The position numbers and the translations under genes are program-made. A model generated the notes under the pieces. It had not been told where the DNA came from. It worked only from the letters and a program-made list of their open reading frames with translations, and did no database searches. From the NCBI GenBank assembly GCA_030606285.1, contig JAUWGS010000004.1, positions 73,713-137,712 on the forward strand: DNA of 64,000 nucleotides, in the 5' to 3' direction. This stretch comes from Planctomycetales bacterium. GTDB lineage: Bacteria > 4484-113. Shown here one piece after another: positions 62,023-64,000 of this stretch. The stretch's first letter is position 1. Each line of letters starts with the position of its first letter.

Positions 62023-62496
62023 CTACTCCTCGATGCCTTTGTAGACCGCTATGGTCTCCAGCAGCGCTTCCATCGCCTGTGCGCCCTTATTGCCCGCTTT
62101 CGTGCCGGCGCGTTCCAGCGCGGTTTCCAGTGTGGGTGTGGTCAGCACGCCGAATCCCACCGCTGTTCCGTGCTCCATCGCCAGCTTGGCGCAGCCCTTC
62201 GTGACCTCGCTTGCGAGCAGCTTGTAGTGGTCCGTGTGCCCCTCGATGAGGCAGCCCAGCGCCAACACGCCGTCATAGCCGCCCTTCTTGATTAGCCGCG
62301 CGATAGTGCCGGTGATTTCGAAGCTGCCGGGCACCCAGAAAACGTCCACCTCGCACTCCTCGACGCTGAGGCGCTTGAGCTTGTCCAGCGCGCCCGCGAG
62401 AAGCTCCTTGGTTATGAGATCGTTGAACCGGCTGGCGACGATGCCGAGCTTCAGCCCGCCGGCGATGATTTGCGCATTGTGTTCCGTAACCGCCAC
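62023..62496 (-). CDS. ribH: 6,7-dimethyl-8-ribityllumazine synthase
   Basis: Penultimate step of riboflavin synthesis. 157 aa, full length. Motifs: LKLGIVASRFNDLITKELLA, VPGSFEITGTIARLIKKGGY, ALGCLIEGHTDHYKLLASEV, and GFGVLTTPTLETALERAGTK. GGAGGA precedes the ATG at 62496. No other rib gene is adjacent. A reverse-strand TATAAT-like box (CATTATAGC region near 62570) lies ~70 nt upstream. Confidence 0.95.
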   Translation of the reverse strand: MAVTEHNAQIIAGGLKLGIVASRFNDLITKELLAGALDKLKRLSVEECEVDVFWVPGSFEITGTIARLIKKGGYDGVLALGCLIEGHTDHYKLLASEVTKGCAKLAMEHGTAVGFGVLTTPTLETALERAGTKAGNKGAQAMEALLETIAVYKGIEE

Positions 62497-62590
62497 AGCA
62501 TTCCTCCTCCGCAGATTCCACCCGAAAGGGCTATGAGCCGCACGCCCACGCCTGTGAGCCTTGCGCTCATTATAGCAGGAGCGGGGATTA

Positions 62591-62926
62591 TCAGAAGCCC
62601 AGTACTTGCTTTAGTTCTCTCTCCAGGCTGCGAAGGTCGTCTTGGGACAGCCGGCCCAGTTTCCTTTCGACGAAAGATAAACTCACCGTCCTCAGCACAG
62701 ACGTAGCTCGCGAAGGATAGTTAAGGCCTGCTGCTTCCCAATCCTTTAGTATCCAGTCTCCGGTGAAGTGTACGTCTATCCTGGACGTAATCATGCCGAG
62801 AACAACCCTCCGGCGGTTCTCGTTATAGTGATCGGTGCTGATGACATATGCTGGGCGGCGCTTGCTGCCAGTCCCATCTGAGTATTCGTACTCGGTGAGA
62901 ACGATGTCTCCGCGCCTATAACTCAT
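62591..62926 (-). CDS. MazF/PemK-like toxin
   Basis: 111 aa from ATG 62926. The MazF beta-barrel opening SYRRGDIVLTEYEYSDGTGS is followed by KRRPAYVISTDHYNENRRRV and SVLRTVSLSFVERKLGRLSQ, with the ...DLRSLERELKQVLG helix at the end. MazF toxins are sequence-specific RNases. The ATG lies inside the last codons of the upstream HTH gene (11-nt overlap), the usual antitoxin-first arrangement, although the partner is an HTH protein instead of a MazE swapped-hairpin protein. Confidence 0.83.
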   Translation of the reverse strand: MSYRRGDIVLTEYEYSDGTGSKRRPAYVISTDHYNENRRRVVLGMITSRIDVHFTGDWILKDWEAAGLNYPSRATSVLRTVSLSFVERKLGRLSQDDLRSLERELKQVLGF

Positions 62927-63290
62927 CGTAGGATTCGTCCAGAGGGTTTTCCCAGAGCTCAGCAAGGATTGGGTCGGATCTCCCGTTCAGGCGCGAGGGC
63001 GCCAGGTCGCGGTCTGCCAGCAACGCCACATAGTGCAGTGCGTCCTTGAGCCGTGGATTAAAGTTGCCCCGCAGCCAGCGCTCGTAGGTTGAATGGCTTA
63101 TTCCTAGCGTTGTGACCGCAAACACCTCGCGGGATACGCTGAGTTCCTTGCGCCAAGCTTCCAGCTCTCTGAGCAGGCCGTCCAGCAGTGGAAGCATTGG
63201 TACGCGGGAGTGCAAGGTACCTGCGGCCTTTGTGGACCGTGTCTCGACGCTCTCGGAACTTCCGCCGGTTTGCTTATTCGCTTCGTCCAT
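62916..63290 (-). CDS. HTH-domain antitoxin-like partner of the MazF toxin
   Basis: 124 aa from ATG 63290; the frame is open further but the upstream part covers promoter and palindrome DNA. Residues ~35-75 read like an XRE/Cro helix-turn-helix (LEAWRKELSVSREVFAVTTL, then GISHSTYERWLRGNFNPRLK). The acidic C-terminal tail DPILAELWENPLDESYDEL is typical of toxin-binding antitoxin ends. A TATAAT box (63298-63303, reverse strand) lies 7 nt before the ATG, which suggests leaderless translation. A 24-bp palindrome lies just upstream. Confidence 0.7.
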   Translation of the reverse strand: MDEANKQTGGSSESVETRSTKAAGTLHSRVPMLPLLDGLLRELEAWRKELSVSREVFAVTTLGISHSTYERWLRGNFNPRLKDALHYVALLADRDLAPSRLNGRSDPILAELWENPLDESYDEL

Positions 63291-63297
63291 CACGAGT

Positions 63298-63334
63298 ATT
63301 ATACCACGAATGCTTAAGCATCGATGCTTAAGCA
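63298..63334 (-). promoter_or_regulatory. -10 box and 24-bp perfect palindrome controlling the MazF module
   Basis: Reverse-strand TATAAT (63303-63298). Next to it, TGCTTAAGCA occurs twice (63311-63320 and 63325-63334) around a central TCGA, making a 24-bp perfect palindrome in which each half is itself palindromic. It occupies the spacer and -35 region, as expected for an operator bound by the HTH protein. Confidence 0.65.
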
Positions 63335-63383
63335 CGAATACTATAGCATGGATGATGTGTTTCTCGGGTAGGCTGGGCTGACT

Positions 63384-63675
63384 AGCCCGGCTCTTTAGCC
63401 TTGCTGGCAACTGATAGCTGTTACATGGCCGCTGATTGCCAGCCCGGCTCTTTGTCATTTGTAGGGCGGGGACCTGTGCCCCGCCGTCTTTTCCTCGCAT
63501 GAATCGCGGCGGCCATAAATGGCCGCCCTACAGGTTCAATCCCTAATCCCTCGGCCTTAAAGCCTGGCTACCGGCCCCTGGCTACTGGCTACTTTCCCCA
63601 TTCTGGCACCTGATAGCTGACCGCTGGCCGCTGATTGCCAGCCCGGCTCTTCCTCCTGCTGGCAACTGGTAGCTG
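63384..63675. repeat. Degenerate short repeats in intergenic DNA
   Basis: A 26-bp sequence beginning GGCCGCTGATTGCCAGCC occurs exactly at 63427-63452 and 63626-63651. The linked GGCAACTGATAGCTG occurs at 63406-63420, with one-base variants at 63605-63619 and 63661-63675; AGCCCGGCTCTT also recurs near 63384. No coding potential was seen between 63291 and the window end. Confidence 0.7.
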
Positions 63676-63822
63676 GAGGTTGGCCACTGTCCCGTCCGGC
63701 GCGTAGTCCTCAGCCTGCCACATCTCGGATACCAGTGCTTGCAGCGCCGTCGTCTGGCTGTTTTGGAGGGGCAGTTCACGAACTGCCCGTTCCTCCTATA
63801 GGGCGGGGACCTGCGCCCCGCC
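63462..63822. repeat. REP-like palindromes near the window end
   Basis: TAGGGCGGGGACCTG, ending GCCCCGCC, forms a GGCGGGG/CCCCGCC hairpin at 63462-63485 and, with one change, at 63799-63822. A second type is GGCGGCC/GGCCGCC (63508-63514 with 63521-63527). A third is GGGCAGTTC/GAACTGCCC (63769-63777 with 63780-63788). These look like dispersed REP-type elements. The flanking ~700 nt hold no gene. Confidence 0.65.
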
Positions 63823-64000
63823 TTCTTCTCTCCAAATCCCCCCGCGACATCTTGTCCAATACGCCCATCGTTCAGCACCCCCTTTCGCCAATCGGCCGCG
63901 GGATCATAGCGATCGGGTGGGGATTTCGCAAGCTGACCATCTTCGCTCAGTGATCGTTGACATTAGCTCTTATCCGATCAAAGATCGCGGTGAATGGTCT

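Noticed and set aside
63311-63335. Two-repeat CRISPR-like array from the duplicated TGCTTAAGCA
   Set aside because: Only two 10-bp copies with a 4-nt gap; there is no spacer-length structure and no cas genes. It is an operator-type palindrome.
63582-63878. Reverse-strand open frame of 98 codons in the terminal repeat region
   Set aside because: It runs through palindromes and duplicated repeats, starts without a ribosome-binding site and has no recognisable domain.

Overview
The window reads as chromosomal DNA of an uncultivated, free-living bacterium with moderately high GC. It is dense with housekeeping genes: hrcA/groESL, pgi, frr, rpmF, acpP, thiC, truB, pyrB, dgt, purF, pyrH, nadA, mtnA, purQ and ribH. 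There are no rRNAs, no CRISPR arrays, no recognisable phage genes and no complete insertion sequences. I cannot name the phylum. Useful hints are large secreted lipoproteins built from PKD and IPT/TIG repeats, a tetraheme c-type cytochrome, a dockerin-like repeat protein, and many genes whose -10 box lies only 6-8 nt upstream of the start codon, which suggests frequent leaderless mRNAs.

Layout. 1-3.2 kb: a divergent hrcA / groES-groEL heat-shock locus with a near-consensus promoter and a CIRCE operator. 3.2-9.5 kb: an MFS transporter, a wHTH-nucleotidyltransferase/HEPN toxin-antitoxin pair bracketed by two paralogous small membrane proteins, a DUF4349-like protein and a secreted beta-helix protein. 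9.5-20.7 kb: hydroxyacyl-CoA dehydrogenase, pgi, frr, an endonuclease IV-like protein, a PpiC/SurA chaperone, rpmF-acpP, a histidine kinase, thiC and tRNA-Leu. 20.8-32.1 kb: prepilin peptidase, two very large lipoproteins, a DsbD-alpha-like secreted protein, and a tightly coupled four-gene membrane operon of unknown function behind a strong promoter. 32.2-36 kb: truB and a dgt-pyrB-DUF2344 operon.

36-48 kb: an AT-richer HigB/HigA-ImmA toxin-antitoxin locus with elaborate palindromes, a cytochrome c fused to a metallophosphatase-like domain, ridA, purF, tRNA-Val, a molbindin, a nine-PAS membrane sensor without an output domain, pyrH, and tRNA-Lys and tRNA-Glu. Just after tRNA-Glu sits a ~686 bp hicBA cassette bounded by an exact 22-bp repeat of the tRNA-Glu 3' end. 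This looks like a minimal tRNA-integrated element without its own integrase.

48-64 kb: an M3 oligopeptidase; an AT-richer three-gene overlapping operon (RadA-like ATPase lacking the zinc finger, coiled-coil protein, small winged-helix-like protein) behind a perfect-spacing promoter; nadA; an mtnA-TIM barrel-DUF4127-FAD oxidoreductase operon; purQ; a PKD/dockerin lipoprotein; ribH; a MazF-type toxin with an HTH partner under a 24-bp perfect palindrome; and a terminal gene-free stretch packed with short palindromic repeats.

The best candidates for an undescribed system are the RadA-like/coiled-coil/wHTH operon (50.1-52.9 kb), the four-gene membrane operon (28.3-32.1 kb) and the tRNA-flanked hicBA mini-element (47.4-48.1 kb). 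Four different toxin-antitoxin modules (MNT/HEPN, HigBA, HicBA, MazF/HTH) occur in 64 kb.
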